Origin: Streptomyces sp. SDr-06 | GTDB lineage: Bacteria; Actinomycetota; Actinomycetes; Streptomycetales; Streptomycetaceae | Length of the DNA: 64,000 bases | Assembly: GCF_003324565.1 (NCBI RefSeq) | Contig: NZ_QOLA01000031.1 | Span: 1 to 64,000 of the forward strand | Reading direction: 5' to 3' | Shown here: one piece after another, positions 35,230 to 43,893 of the stretch | Position numbering within the stretch: position 1 is the stretch's first letter | Layout: each line of letters opens with the position of its first letter | The notes under the pieces: model-generated | What the model saw: only the letters and a program-made list of their open reading frames with translations | Told to the model about the DNA's origin: nothing | Databases searched by the model: none | Translations under genes and position numbers: made by a program

Positions 35230-35704
35230 GCCTCGGCCCCCAACCCCGCTCTCATCCGCAGACCGCGCCCACCACTCGCGCAGTTCCCCGCGCCCCTAAG
35301 CACCCGGGCCTCGGCCCCCCGCCCCGCTCTCGTCCGCGGACCGTGCTCGCTTGTTCGCGCAGTTCCCCGCGCCCCTGGGCACCCAGTGCATGCCAGCACC
35401 CGGGCCTCGGCCCCCCAACCTGCTCCCGTCCGCGGACCGCGCCCACCACTCGCGCAGTTCCCCGCGCCCCTGAGCACCCGGGCCTCGGCCCCCCGCCCCG
35501 CTCTCGTCCGCGGACCGTGCTCGCTTGTTCGCGCAGTTCCCCGCGCCCCTGGGCACCCAGTGCATGCCAGCACCCGGGCCTCGGCCCCCCAACCCCGCTC
35601 TCATCCGCAGACCGCGCCCACCACTCGCGCAGTTCCCCGCGCCCCTTAACCCCGATGTCGACCTCGCGCCGTGCGTGGTTGTTCGCGCAGTTCCCCGCGC
35701 CCCT
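35230..35704. repeat. Compound intergenic repeat with 174-bp period built from the 20-base core
   Basis: Cores GCGCAGTTCCCCGCGCCCCT occur at 35278, 35357, 35452, 35531, 35627 and 35685; spacings alternate 79, 95, 79, 96, then 58. Two unit types alternate (A with CCACCACTCGCGCAG, B with CTTGTTCGCGCAG). Landmark CACCCGGGCCTCGGCC recurs 174 bases apart (35301 and 35475). Confidence 0.85.
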
Positions 35705-35809
35705 GACAGCACTGTGCTGGCCAGCGCAGGCAACCTCAGCCCGTCATGGGGGTCCCCCCTGGCCCTAGAGGCCTTGGGGGAGATTGAGGACGAGCGCCGT
35801 TCGGGCGCG

Positions 35810-36060
35810 AACGGGGGTGCAGGGGGCGGAGCCCCCGCCGGGGTCCGAGGGGCGGAGCCCCTCAAGGGGGTTTGGGGGCGCAGCCCCCAAGGCTCAGCCC
35901 ATCCAACCCCCTGCACGGGCGGGCGGGTGGGAAAACCCCCGGGGGTCTGGGGCGCAGCCCCAGGGGCGGAACCCACCAACCCCCTGCACGGGCGGGCGGG
36001 TGGGCAAGCCCCCCGGGGTCTGGGGCGGAGCCCCAGGGCTCAGCTCATCCGCCCCCCGGG
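35810..36060. repeat. G-rich direct and inverted repeats, 73-bp period
   Basis: AACCCCCTGCACGGGCGG recurs at 35905 and 35978 (period 73), interleaved with TGGGGCGCAGCCCCA-type palindromes and similar GGGGCGGAGCCCC hairpins. It lies at the 3' end of the ccdA-like gene; likely termination structures. Confidence 0.75.
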
Positions 36061-36061
36061 G

Positions 36062-36883
36062 CTAGGGGGTGCGGCGGCGGGCCCGCAGGGCCAGGGTGGT
36101 CACCGCCCCGCCCGCGAGGGCGAGGAGCAGCACCCAGTCCGGGACCGCGTCCCCGATGCCCCGCGCCCACTCCTCCACCGCGTACGAGTCGTCCACGTCC
36201 AGCAGCCCCGGCAGCCCCGTCGCTCCGTCGTACGCCAGGAACAGGCCGCCCAGAGCGATGAAGAACAGGCCCGAGAGCAGGGACGTCGTGTGCAGTTCGA
36301 AGCGGCCGAGCCGCACGACCCGGCCGCGCAGCCACGCGCGGCCGCCCAGTTCGAAGCGTTCCCAGAGCAGGGCGAGCAGGAAGAGGGGGACCGCCATGCC
36401 CAGGGCGTACACCGCGAGCAGCAGGCCGCCGTAGACCGGGCTGCCGCTCACCGCCGCCACCGTCAGGACGCTGCCCAGGATCGGGCCCGCGCAGAACCCC
36501 GCGAGGCCGTAGACCGCGCCCAGCGCGTACACGGACAGCGCCGTCGTGGGACGGATCCGCCCCGACAGCTCGGTCATGCGGCGGCTCGCGAAGCCCATGC
36601 CCACGATCTGGGCGACGCCGAGCGCGATGATCAGCCAGCCACCGAAGAGCACCAGCTGGTCGCGGTGGCCGTAGAAGATCCGCCCCGCGTACGAGCCCGC
36701 CGCGCCCAGCGGCACGAGGGTGGTGGCCAGGCCCGCGTAGAAGATGCCGGTGCGGGCGAGCAGCTTGGTGCGACTGGAGATCGAGTACGCGAAGAACGCG
36801 GGCAGGAGCAGCGCGCTGCACGGGCTGAGCAGGGCGAGCAGGCCGCCCAGGAACGCGGCGAGGTAACCGATGTCCGGGGTCAC
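36062..36883 (-). CDS. CcdA/DsbD-like membrane thiol-redox protein
   Basis: 273 residues with six or more transmembrane segments and two conserved intramembrane cysteines, LSPCSALLLP (Cys22) and GFCAGPILG (Cys131). These mark the CcdA family that passes electrons from thioredoxin across the membrane to extracytoplasmic thiol proteins. The start GTG 36881-36883 overlaps the stop of the upstream DsbA-like gene (GTGA), indicating translational coupling. The pair probably forms an extracytoplasmic thiol-redox module. Confidence 0.85.
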   Translation of the reverse strand: MTPDIGYLAAFLGGLLALLSPCSALLLPAFFAYSISSRTKLLARTGIFYAGLATTLVPLGAAGSYAGRIFYGHRDQLVLFGGWLIIALGVAQIVGMGFASRRMTELSGRIRPTTALSVYALGAVYGLAGFCAGPILGSVLTVAAVSGSPVYGGLLLAVYALGMAVPLFLLALLWERFELGGRAWLRGRVVRLGRFELHTTSLLSGLFFIALGGLFLAYDGATGLPGLLDVDDSYAVEEWARGIGDAVPDWVLLLALAGGAVTTLALRARRRTP

Positions 36884-37638
36884 TTCTTCGCCGCCGCCGC
36901 GTCGATGACCTGCTCGAAGGAGTCCAGCGGCTGGGCGCCGGCGAGGGGGGTGCCGTTGATGAGGAAGGACGGGGTGGAGCTGGCGCCAAGCCCGTACGCC
37001 TCGTCCTGGTCCTTCTTCACCGCCGCCTTCGCCGCGGCGCTGTCCAGGTCCGCGGCGAAGCGGGCCGCGTCCGGCACGCCCGCCTCCTTGGCCAGCTCCT
37101 TCAGACGGTCGGCGCCGAACCCCTTCTCCTTGGACCCCTCGGCGTAGGCCGCGGCGTGGAACTGCCAGAACCTCCCCTGCTGCCCGGCCGCCCAGGCTCC
37201 CCGCGCGGCCGCCTCCGACTCTGCGCCGAAGATCGGGAAGTTGCGCCACTCGATGCGCAGGGTGCCGTTGTCGACGTACTTCTTCACCAGCGCGGGCTCG
37301 GTGTCGCGGGCGAACTTGCCGCAGTACGAGCACTTGAAGTCGGCGTACTCGATCATCACGACCGGCGCGTCCGCGCGGCCCTGGGCCAGCGGGTCCTTCG
37401 CGTCGCGCCGGGCCAGCGCGGCCAGTTCGGGGTGGCCGCCGGCGGCCGGGTCGGCGGTGGACGCGGAGTCGTTCACGGTGGGCTTCGCGCCCGGGGAGGT
37501 CGCCTGGTAGGAGGCGATCCCGAGGACGGCCGCTGCGGCCAGCACGGCCGCGCCGATCAGATACGGCTTCCGGGACGCGGCGGCCCTGGCGTTCTTCGCG
37601 GCCTTGCCGGGCTTCGGGGACTTCGTGTTCTTGGGCAT
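36880..37638 (-). CDS. DsbA-family thiol-disulfide oxidoreductase, membrane-anchored
   Basis: 252 residues. A basic N-terminus and single transmembrane anchor (about 25-45) precede an extracytoplasmic thioredoxin-fold domain with active site FKCSYCGKF (Cys103, Cys106) and cis-Pro loop SSTPSFLINGT. It should oxidise or isomerise disulfides in exported proteins. GGAG lies 6 nt before ATG 37638. First gene of the pair with the CcdA-like gene. Confidence 0.9.
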   Translation of the reverse strand: MPKNTKSPKPGKAAKNARAAASRKPYLIGAAVLAAAAVLGIASYQATSPGAKPTVNDSASTADPAAGGHPELAALARRDAKDPLAQGRADAPVVMIEYADFKCSYCGKFARDTEPALVKKYVDNGTLRIEWRNFPIFGAESEAAARGAWAAGQQGRFWQFHAAAYAEGSKEKGFGADRLKELAKEAGVPDAARFAADLDSAAAKAAVKKDQDEAYGLGASSTPSFLINGTPLAGAQPLDSFEQVIDAAAAKK

Positions 37639-37659
37639 GCGGAACTCCGGTGCGTACGG

Positions 37660-37694
37660 CGATCCCGTACGAGAAGACGATCCCGTACGAGAAG
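37660..37694 (-). repeat. Tandem 17-base direct repeat upstream of the DsbA-like gene
   Basis: CGATCCCGTACGAGAAG occurs twice at 37660-37676 and 37678-37694 (period 18), each with the palindrome CGTACG. It lies 22-56 bases before the start codon, placed like an operator. Confidence 0.7.
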
Positions 37695-37731
37695 GGAAGG
37701 GGGACGGCGGTCGCTGGGCGGGACCGGCCGT

Positions 37732-38112
37732 CTAGACCCTGAGCACCGAGAGTTCGACGGGGCCGGGCGCGGTGAGCGTGGGGCCGCGCACCGGCGGGTT
37801 GCGGTGGGCCGCGTACAGGCCGCACAGCGCGGCGGGGGCGCCCCGGTCCGCCAGAACGGGCGCCTGGTCGTGGGCGGTGCGGGCCCGCACGGGAGCGGCG
37901 GGATCGGAATCCTGGTGGCGGCCGCCCTGCTTGCAGCCGGGTGCGGCCGAGCCGTCCGTGAAGGCGGGCGCCGACGCCTTCTTCGCCGCCGCGCCGGGGG
38001 CGGGGGCGGCCGATGCCGTCGAGGCCGGCCCGCACAGCGCCGCCGCGAGCACCCCGAGCACCAGCAGCAGCGCCGCGGCGAGGCGGCGGCGCGGGGCACG
38101 GGAGCGGGGCAT
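37732..38112 (-). CDS. Small secreted protein, unknown function
   Basis: 126 residues. Signal peptide RRRLAAALLLVLGVLAAALCG ending near STASA, then an Ala/Lys/Pro-rich mature chain with two cysteines (APGCKQGG, ALCGLYAAH). No known domain. -10 TACCAT (38125-38120) lies 7 nt before ATG 38112, so translation is probably leaderless. It precedes the DsbA-like gene in the same direction, so the product could be a client of that system. Confidence 0.6.
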   Translation of the reverse strand: MPRSRAPRRRLAAALLLVLGVLAAALCGPASTASAAPAPGAAAKKASAPAFTDGSAAPGCKQGGRHQDSDPAAPVRARTAHDQAPVLADRGAPAALCGLYAAHRNPPVRGPTLTAPGPVELSVLRV

Positions 38113-38196
38113 GCCCGAAATGGTACGGGGTGGGCCCCGGATCACGCCTAAATGCGTTCGCCACTCGTCCGCGGCGGGTGAGATCCTGAATCAGGT

Positions 38197-41100
38197 ATGT
38201 CTACTTCCTTCGCCGATCTCCAGACACTGCTCGACGGGGCCTCGCTGCGCGACGCCCACCGTCTGGGCCGCCGTCTCGAAGGCGCCCGCCGCATCCGCAA
38301 GCCCGAGGCCCGGCAGGCCGTGCTCGACGAGATCGCCGCCGAGGCCCAGAAGTCCGCCGACCGCATCGCCCGGCGGTCCGCCCGCATGCCCGGGATCACC
38401 TATCCCGAGCAGCTCCCGGTCAGCCAGAAGAAGGACGAGATCCTGGAGGCGATACGTGACCACCAGGTCGTGATCGTCGCGGGTGAGACCGGCTCGGGCA
38501 AGACCACCCAGATCCCCAAGATCTGCATGGAGCTGGGCCGCGGCGTGCGCGGCATGATCGGGCACACCCAGCCCCGCAGGATCGCGGCCCGCACGGTCGC
38601 GGACCGCATCGCGGAAGAGCTGAGGACCCCGCTCGGCGAGGCGGTCGGCTGGAAGGTCCGGTTCACCGACCAGGTCGACCAGGACGCGACGTTCGTGAAG
38701 CTGATGACCGACGGCATCCTGCTCGCCGAGATCCAGACGGACCGCGAGCTGCGCGCCTACGACACGATCATCATCGACGAGGCCCACGAGCGGTCCCTCA
38801 ACATCGACTTCCTGCTGGGGTATCTGGCCCAGCTCCTGCCGAAGCGCCCCGATCTGAAGGTCGTCATCACCTCGGCGACCATCGACCCCGAGCGCTTCTC
38901 GCGGCACTTCGGCGACGCCCCGATCGTCGAGGTCAGCGGCCGTACGTATCCGGTCGAGGTGCGGTACCGGCCGCTCCTCGAAGAGGCCTCTGAAGACACA
39001 GCAGACACAGCAGACACAGCGGACTCCGACCGCGACCAGATCACCGCGATCTGCGACGCCGTGGACGAGCTCCAGTCCGAGGGCCCCGGCGACATCCTGG
39101 TCTTCCTCTCGGGCGAGCGCGAGATCCGCGACACCGCGGACGCGCTGATCAAGAAGAACCTCCGCGCGACCGAGGTGCTCCCCCTCTACGCGCGCCTCTC
39201 GCACGCCGAGCAGCACCGCGTCTTCCAGCAGCACAGCGGCCGCCGGATCGTGCTGGCGACCAACGTGGCCGAGACCTCGCTGACCGTGCCGGGCATCAAG
39301 TACGTCATCGACCCCGGCACCGCCCGCATCTCGCGCTACAGCCACCGCACCAAGGTGCAGCGCCTGCCGATCGAGCCGGTCTCGCAGGCCAGCGCCAACC
39401 AGCGCAAGGGCCGCTGCGGCCGTACGTCCGACGGCATCTGCATCCGGCTCTACTCCGAGGACGACTTCCTCACCCGCCCGGAGTTCACCGACGCCGAGAT
39501 CCTGCGCACCAACCTGGCCTCCGTCATCCTCCAGATGACCGCGGCCGGCCTCGGCGACATCGAGAAGTTCCCCTTCATCGACCCGCCGGACCACCGCAAC
39601 ATCCGCGACGGCGTCCAACTCCTGCAAGAACTGGGCGCGTTGGACCCTTCGGAGAAGGACCCGAAGAAGCGGCTCACCCAGCAAGGGCGCAAGCTCTCGC
39701 AGCTCCCCGTGGACCCGCGGCTGGCCCGCATGGTCCTGGAGGCCGACAAGAACGGCTGCGTGCGCGAGGTCATGGTGATCGCGGCCGCGCTCTCCATCCA
39801 GGACCCGCGCGAGCGCCCCAGCGACAAGCAGACGCAGGCCGACCAGCAGCACGCCCGCTTCAAGGACGAGACCAGCGACTTCCTGGCCTACCTCAACCTG
39901 TGGCGGTACGTCCGCGAGCAGCAGAAGGAGCGCGGCTCCTCCAGCTTCCGCCGGATGTGCAAGCAGGAGTACCTGAACTTCCTGCGCATCCGCGAGTGGC
40001 AGGACATCTACTCGCAGCTGCGCACGGTCGCCAAGACCATGGGCATCCACCTCAACGAGGAGGACGCGCCCGAACAGTCCGTGCACACCTCGCTGTTGGC
40101 GGGCCTGCTCTCGCACATCGGCCTCAAGGACACCGACAAGAACGAGTACCTCGGCGCCCGCGGCGCCAAGTTCGCGGTCTTCCCGGGCTCGGCGCTGTTC
40201 AAGAAGCAGCCCAAGCTCGTGATGTCGGCGGAGCTGGTGGAGACCTCCCGGCTGTGGGCCCGGGTCAACGCGAAGATCGAGCCCGAGTGGATCGAGCCGC
40301 TCGCCCAGCACCTGGTCAAGCGCACCTACAGCGAGCCGCACTGGGAGAAGGACCAGGCCGCGGTGATGGCGTACGAGCGCGTCACGCTGTACGGCGTGCC
40401 GATCGTAGCCAACCGCAAGGTCAACTACGGCCGCATCGACCCCGAGGCCTCCCGCGAGCTGTTCATCCGCAACGCCCTGGTCGAGGGCGACTGGCGCACG
40501 CACCACAAGTTCTTCGCGGACAACCGCAAACTCCTCACCGAGGTCGAGGAGTTGGAGCACCGCGCCCGCCGCCGCGACATCCTGGTGGACGACGAGACCC
40601 TGTACGACTTCTACGACCAGCGGGTGCCCGAACACGTCGTGTCCGGCGCCCACTTCGACTCGTGGTGGAAGCACAAGCGGCGCGACGAGCCCGAACTCCT
40701 CGATTTCGAGCGCGAGATGCTCATCAACGAGAAGGCCGGGGCCGTCACCAAGGACGACTACCCCGACTCCTGGCGCCAGGGCCCGCTGAAGTTCCGGGTG
40801 ACCTACCAGTTCGAGCCGGGCGCGGACGCGGACGGCGTGACCGTGCACGTGCCGCTCCAGGTCCTGAACCAGGTCACCGACGAGGGCTTCGACTGGCAGA
40901 TCCCGGGCCTGCGCGAAGAGGTCGTCACCGAGCTGATCCGTTCCCTGCCGAAGCCGATCCGCCGCCATTACGTACCGGCGCCCAACTACGCCTCGAAGTT
41001 CCTGGACCGCGCGGTTCCGTTGCAGGAGCCCCTGCCGGTGACGCTGGCCCGGGAACTCCAGCGGATGGTGGGCGTCCCGGTCACGGCCGACGACTTCGAC

Positions 41101-42144
41101 CTGAGCCGCGTCCCGGACCACCTCAAGATCACGTTCCGGATCGTCGACGAGCGGCGCCGCAAGCTCGCCGAGGACAAGGACCTGGAGGCGCTCAAGCTCC
41201 AGCTGCGCCCGAAGGCCCGTCGGGCCCTGTCCCAGGCCGCCGCGGCGACCGCGGGCCCCTCGGGCGAGTCCATCGAGCGCTCGGGCCTCACGGACTGGAC
41301 GATCGGCACCCTGACGAAGGTCTTCGAGACCCGCAGGGCCGGCCAGCCGGTGAAAGCCTTCCCGGCGCTCGTGGACGCGGGCGACACCGTCTCCGTACGC
41401 CTCTTCGACACCGAGGCCGAGCAGCAGCAGGCGATGTGGCGCGGCACCCGCAGGCTGATCCTCCTGAACATCCCGGTGAACCCGGCCAAGTTCGCCTCGG
41501 ACAAGCTCACCAACCAGCAGAAGCTCGCCCTGTCGCGCAATCCGCACGGGTCGATCCAGGCGCTCTTCGACGACTGCGCCATGGCGGCGGCGGACAAGCT
41601 GATCGCCGACCACGGCGGCCCGGCGTGGGACGAGGAATCGTTCCGCAAGCTGTACGACAGGGTCCGCGCGGACCTGGTGGACACGACGGTGCGCACCGTC
41701 GGCCAGGTGCAGCAGATCCTGGCCGCCTGGCAAGCCTGTGAGCGCCGCCTGAAGGCCACGAACAGCCTGACCCTGGTCAACAACGTCACGGACGTACGGA
41801 ACCAGCTGGCGGCCCTCGTGCCGCCGGGCTTCGTGACGATGACCGGCCTCAAGCGCCTGCCCGACCTGATGCGCTACCTGGTCGCGGTCGACCGCCGCCT
41901 CCAGCAGATGCCGACGGCCGTCCAGCGCGACACCACGCGCATGGAGAAGGTCCACGAGATGCAGGACGAGTACGCCTGGCTCCTGGAGCAGCTCCCGCGG
42001 GGGCGGCCCGTTCCGCAGCAGGTCCTGGACATCCGCTGGATGATCGAGGAGCTGCGGGTGAGCTACTTCGCGCACGCGCTGGGCACGGCGTTCCCGGTCT
42101 CCGACAAGCGGATCGTGAAGGCGATCGACGCGGCGGCGCCGTAG
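38197..42144 (+). CDS. hrpA: ATP-dependent RNA helicase HrpA
   Basis: 1315 residues, the full length of HrpA-type DEAH-box helicases. Walker A GETGSGKT (96-103), DEAH box IIIDEAHERSLN (about 195), SAT, HA2 and OB domains in order, then a long HrpA-specific C-terminal half (about 700-1315). Acts in mRNA processing and in rescuing collided ribosomes in E. coli. A small in-frame microsatellite at about 38993-39028 encodes DTADTADTAD in the linker between the RecA domains. ATG 38197 lacks a strong ribosome site. Confidence 0.95.
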   Translation: MSTSFADLQTLLDGASLRDAHRLGRRLEGARRIRKPEARQAVLDEIAAEAQKSADRIARRSARMPGITYPEQLPVSQKKDEILEAIRDHQVVIVAGETGSGKTTQIPKICMELGRGVRGMIGHTQPRRIAARTVADRIAEELRTPLGEAVGWKVRFTDQVDQDATFVKLMTDGILLAEIQTDRELRAYDTIIIDEAHERSLNIDFLLGYLAQLLPKRPDLKVVITSATIDPERFSRHFGDAPIVEVSGRTYPVEVRYRPLLEEASEDTADTADTADSDRDQITAICDAVDELQSEGPGDILVFLSGEREIRDTADALIKKNLRATEVLPLYARLSHAEQHRVFQQHSGRRIVLATNVAETSLTVPGIKYVIDPGTARISRYSHRTKVQRLPIEPVSQASANQRKGRCGRTSDGICIRLYSEDDFLTRPEFTDAEILRTNLASVILQMTAAGLGDIEKFPFIDPPDHRNIRDGVQLLQELGALDPSEKDPKKRLTQQGRKLSQLPVDPRLARMVLEADKNGCVREVMVIAAALSIQDPRERPSDKQTQADQQHARFKDETSDFLAYLNLWRYVREQQKERGSSSFRRMCKQEYLNFLRIREWQDIYSQLRTVAKTMGIHLNEEDAPEQSVHTSLLAGLLSHIGLKDTDKNEYLGARGAKFAVFPGSALFKKQPKLVMSAELVETSRLWARVNAKIEPEWIEPLAQHLVKRTYSEPHWEKDQAAVMAYERVTLYGVPIVANRKVNYGRIDPEASRELFIRNALVEGDWRTHHKFFADNRKLLTEVEELEHRARRRDILVDDETLYDFYDQRVPEHVVSGAHFDSWWKHKRRDEPELLDFEREMLINEKAGAVTKDDYPDSWRQGPLKFRVTYQFEPGADADGVTVHVPLQVLNQVTDEGFDWQIPGLREEVVTELIRSLPKPIRRHYVPAPNYASKFLDRAVPLQEPLPVTLARELQRMVGVPVTADDFDLSRVPDHLKITFRIVDERRRKLAEDKDLEALKLQLRPKARRALSQAAAATAGPSGESIERSGLTDWTIGTLTKVFETRRAGQPVKAFPALVDAGDTVSVRLFDTEAEQQQAMWRGTRRLILLNIPVNPAKFASDKLTNQQKLALSRNPHGSIQALFDDCAMAAADKLIADHGGPAWDEESFRKLYDRVRADLVDTTVRTVGQVQQILAAWQACERRLKATNSLTLVNNVTDVRNQLAALVPPGFVTMTGLKRLPDLMRYLVAVDRRLQQMPTAVQRDTTRMEKVHEMQDEYAWLLEQLPRGRPVPQQVLDIRWMIEELRVSYFAHALGTAFPVSDKRIVKAIDAAAP

Positions 42145-42234
42145 TGCGGCTATCGCTGTGAGTGAGTTCGACCTGACCCGCTGACCTGCTGTACAGTCTC
42201 ACTCGCAGCCAAGCACCAACGGGCTGCGAAACAA

Positions 42235-42309
42235 GGTCCTGTGGAGCAGTTTGGAGTGCTCGCCACCCTGTCAAGGTGGAGGCCGCGGGTTCAAATCCCG
42301 TCAGGACCG
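42235..42309 (+). tRNA. tRNA-Asp (GUC), copy 2
   Basis: 75 nt, sequence identical to 35010-35084. Promoter -10 TACAGT at 42192-42197; a leader hairpin CGCAGCC/GGCTGCG lies at 42204-42228. Confidence 0.93.
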
Positions 42310-42317
42310 CAGTAGAT

Positions 42318-42353
42318 CCAGAGCCCGCATCCGTCACCGGATGCGGGCTCTGG
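42318..42353 (+). terminator. Terminator of tRNA-Asp copy 2
   Basis: Perfect 16-bp stem CCAGAGCCCGCATCCG and complement with loop TCAC. Confidence 0.85.
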
Positions 42354-42505
42354 TGTTTCCGGGCACAGAGCGGCCCCGCCGCGCGCCCGTCCCCCGCCGG
42401 GATCGGCCCACGGGCCCCCGTGCGGCCCGCACGGCCCCCAGCGCCCCCGCAGCGGACGCCCCGGGCGGATCGGCCCCTTCGGCGGCCCGCGGGGTTCACG
42501 CCGTC

Positions 42506-42534
42506 TTGACGGGGGCACCTGCCGCCGGTACCCC
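42506..42534 (+). promoter_or_regulatory. Candidate promoter of the small DUF6274 gene
   Basis: -35 TTGACG (42506-42511), 17-base spacer, weak -10 TACCCC (42529-42534). Confidence 0.35.
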
Positions 42535-42575
42535 TGCAAGGGAGAGGGGTTCGGGGGCTCCCCAGGAGGTGGTGC

Positions 42576-42749
42576 ATGACGGCGCCGTCGAGGCACGAGA
42601 TACGGGCGCTGCTGCGCGCCCACCTGTCGGCCGCTCTGGGCTACCGCCACCTCACCCGGCACTGCGCGGTCTGCCACCGGCTCCTGCGGCTCGCCATGGA
42701 GGTCGGCGAGCCCGCGCGGCCCGAGGACGAAAGTCCCCCCAACCGGTGA
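42576..42749 (+). CDS. Small DUF6274-type protein
   Basis: 57 residues, ATG 42576 with an excellent GGAGG site 6 nt upstream. Sequence begins MTAPSRHEIRALLRAHL and includes HLTRHCAVCHRLLRLAM, a His-Cys-x2-Cys-His pattern suggesting metal binding. I recognise it as a Streptomyces small conserved family of unknown function; the precise DUF number is from memory. Confidence 0.7.
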   Translation: MTAPSRHEIRALLRAHLSAALGYRHLTRHCAVCHRLLRLAMEVGEPARPEDESPPNR

Positions 42750-43136
42750 CCTATGGCGGGCCGGTGGCCGTCCGCGCGGTGGGAGGCTCGGAAGGAGGGC
42801 TCCTGACGGTGTGACGCGAGTCACGGAATGAGTTTGGGGAACGGGTGAACTTACACACCCCATACAACGCCCCGATTTAATATGTGCAATTGCACCACCT
42901 GTGAAGGTGGGGCCGGGGAGCCACCGGAAGGACCCCCTCCGGTGCGGCGGCGGGACCGCCCGGGAGCCTGCCGGAAGTGCCGGACAAGGCCGGACATAAA
43001 AAGATCGCGCTGGACCCGGCGGAGTCCAGCGCGATCAATGACGCGGCCCGTTGGGGCGGGCTGGGCGTCATGTGGAGCTATAGGCGGGCTGATCGGGGTG
43101 GGGGCCCCGGTAACGCCCGGATTATTGGGGTGTTGT
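42750..43136. other. Intergenic region with two palindromes and the bldC terminator
   Basis: GTGACGCGAGTCAC (42811-42824; GTG-N6-GTCAC) matches the published-type Crp consensus of Streptomyces as I recall it. GTGCAATTGCAC (42884-42895) is a perfect 12-base palindrome. The bldC terminator follows. An open frame starting at 42882 on the plus strand lacks a ribosome site and is not called. Confidence 0.5.
43003..43036 (-). terminator. Terminator of bldC
   Basis: Perfect 13-bp stem GATCGCGCTGGAC/GTCCAGCGCGATC with an 8-base loop. Confidence 0.8.
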
Positions 43137-43343
43137 TCAGGCCTCGCTGCGCTGCTGCGGAATACCCGCCAGCAGTGCGCGGACCTCTGCCTCGCGGTAC
43201 CGGCGATGCCCACCCAGCGTGCGGATGGACGTGAGCTTGCCGGCCTTGGCCCAGCGGGTCACCGTCTTCGGGTCCACGCGGAACATCGTGGCAACCTCAG
43301 CCGGGGTCAGCAGCGGCTCGGCATCAGGGGTGCGAGCGGTCAT
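43137..43343 (-). CDS. bldC: Developmental regulator BldC
   Basis: 68-residue MerR-like DNA-binding protein consisting of a single winged helix (LLTPAEVATMFRVDPKTVTRW, then GGHRRYREAEV) without a ligand domain, exactly the known BldC form. BldC holds back sporulation and sustains vegetative growth by binding tandem sites cooperatively. GAGGAGG lies 6 nt before ATG 43343. Position beside the conserved hypothetical and vdh matches the S. coelicolor locus. Confidence 0.95.
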   Translation of the reverse strand: MTARTPDAEPLLTPAEVATMFRVDPKTVTRWAKAGKLTSIRTLGGHRRYREAEVRALLAGIPQQRSEA

Positions 43344-43893
43344 GAGCGGCCTCCTCGGGAGAACCGAACCTTCTCGGTTCTTTCCTCTAAATTCTGCACC
43401 TTGACCCGCGTTGCCCGAAATGGCGGACGCGAGCCGAGTCGGTTATAGGACGAACGGCTTGTCCTCGGCACTACAACTACACCATCCGTCCAGCCACGTC
43501 GGCCAAACCGATGGAATTGCCCTCCCAGGTGTTCATCAGCGACGGAAGCCGATGGACCATGCCATAGCGGACAGTCACGCCACAGTGACGATCAGTCACA
43601 GAGCGATCAGGAGTCGTCAGACCCCCCATAGCAAGCAATACCGAGCAATCCGCCCTTAGTTGGGCGGAAGGGATCCTCCCCGGACCCCTTGTCCTATTTT
43701 GGCACGAGGGTGGGGTCTGGGCGCAAGGGTGAGATAAGTGCGGTCCGTCACGCTTGGGGCAAAGGCCCGGATCAGGACCTACGTCCTGCGACGAACCCCT
43801 GAAGATCCGGTGAAGCGCCCCCGAAGCCCGCCGAAGCGGCCGCGCGGACCTGTACGACTCCCACGACGGCCCCTCAGAACCGGCCGCGGGACC
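43344..43893. other. Long bldC upstream region
   Basis: 550 bases with no gene. It contains an 8-bp hairpin AGAACCGA/TCGGTTCT at 43360-43381 just upstream of the bldC ribosome site. It also holds a TATAAC -10 candidate at 43447-43442 (minus) and a cluster of GTCAC/GTGAC half-sites at 43574, 43585 and 43595. Confidence 0.55.

Noticed and set aside
38191..42075. 1294-codon open frame antisense to hrpA (and similar long frames antisense to the SARP, purL and sigma genes)
   Set aside because: GC-rich codon bias leaves long open frames on the opposite strand; no family motifs or ribosome sites, and the sense strand encodes a recognisable full-length protein.
42235..42309. Integrated element at tRNA-Asp
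   Set aside because: No integrase, no truncated tRNA copy and core genes on both sides.
42882..43448. Plus-strand frame starting MCNCTTC through the bldC locus
   Set aside because: No ribosome site and it runs antisense through bldC and its terminator.
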